This document shows, piece by piece, positions 63,557 through 64,000 of a DNA stretch of 64,000 bases; within the stretch, counting starts at the first letter, position 1, and each line of letters starts with the position of its first letter. The notes beneath the pieces are model-generated. The model was not told where the DNA came from, searched no databases, and saw nothing but the letters and a program-made list of their open reading frames with translations. The translations under genes and the position numbers were made by a program. The DNA comes from Enoplolaimus lenunculus (lineage: Eukaryota; Nematoda; Enoplea; Enoplida; Thoracostomopsidae), in NCBI GenBank assembly GCA_030248215.1, contig JASANG010003349.1, forward strand, positions 1-64,000. Reading direction: 5' to 3'.

Positions 63557-64000
63557 GTAAGTAAGCGAATTAATACTTGTTGCTGTTTTTAAGTCAAGCT
63601 TGCCGGTATAGGACGGGATAGTTTTTTTGAGATTCATTAGGCGACGAAATGTTGGCACGGTCGGAACCACAAATGGCTGACATGGAGCTGGCTGGAAAAA
63701 GTTATGAAACGCAATTTATACTGTATGCCATACATGTGCCAATTGTTTGAGGGGGAAAATTGTACGATATAACGGACTTTAGCATTTAATCACAAAAAAT
63801 TTTCTTACTGGGTGGGCATAGGCACCCTCTGGATCCGCTAGTGGTTTTCAGTTATCCTTTCGATTATTTTCTGGCAAAATGACTTTAATTAAACATTATT
63901 TATCTTGAGTCAAATCAAATCAAAATACATGCCTGGTTTGTCGGGCTTTGTGCTCATCATTTGATTACAAGAAACAGTTCATATAAAACACGAAACACTT
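63557..64000 (+). other. Innexin first intron (incomplete)
   Basis: From the GTAAGTAAG donor to the window end. No further innexin exon recognised. Confidence 0.6.

Overview
The window is AT-rich animal DNA, most likely from a nematode. The evidence is dispersed TTAGGC-type repeats (the nematode telomere unit), TTTTCAG-like 3' splice sites, an innexin exon, and AG acceptors within a few bases of start codons that suggest spliced-leader trans-splicing. The species cannot be named. Introns are long (up to about 5.5 kb) and full of short non-autonomous repeats. No transposase or reverse transcriptase ORF was found.

Three protein genes can be assembled by joining exons in phase. (1) Positions 1684-36314, + strand: a 24-exon gene for a secreted or extracellular protein of about 1760 residues. 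It has a signal peptide, Ser/Thr/Glu-rich mucin-like linkers, and eleven ShKT-like six-cysteine modules with identical cysteine spacing. Each module is one phase-1/phase-1 exon. Four phase-2-linked exons then encode an unrecognised, very basic C-terminal region. (2) Positions 55177-39191, - strand: an 18-exon gene for a FERM protein of about 1419 residues in the EPB41L4/EPB41L5 (Drosophila Yurt) group. It has a complete FERM domain, a FERM-adjacent region, a long disordered tail and a C-terminal class I PDZ ligand. (3) Position 63434 onward, + strand: the first coding exon of an innexin, cut by the window end. Genes 1 and 2 converge tail to tail. Genes 2 and 3 diverge across about 8 kb of repeat-rich DNA.

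The non-coding part holds several transposon-like families. They are: a terminal-inverted-repeat (TIR) element carrying internal TTAGGC-like arrays (about ten copies, mainly in introns of gene 1); a roughly 415-bp TIR family starting TGTAGTGACCC; a roughly 350-bp ACTTAAGTA-rich family starting GGCTGGGTTTC; a GGGTGYAACCGG family with nested insertions; a hairpin family with TIR CACTGYAAA; and tRNA-derived SINE-like elements. A 2.1-kb array of about 118 copies of an 18-bp unit lies in an intron of gene 1, immediately followed by a 0.9-kb foldback element. A very uniform array of eleven 41-bp units lies 0.5 kb upstream of the innexin exon.

In function, the genes suggest an extracellular matrix, cuticle or mucosal-type secreted protein, a cortical epithelial polarity or adhesion protein, and a gap-junction protein. 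Nothing in the sequence shows that they work together. All exon joins are inferred from reading frame and splice signals and have not been tested against transcripts.
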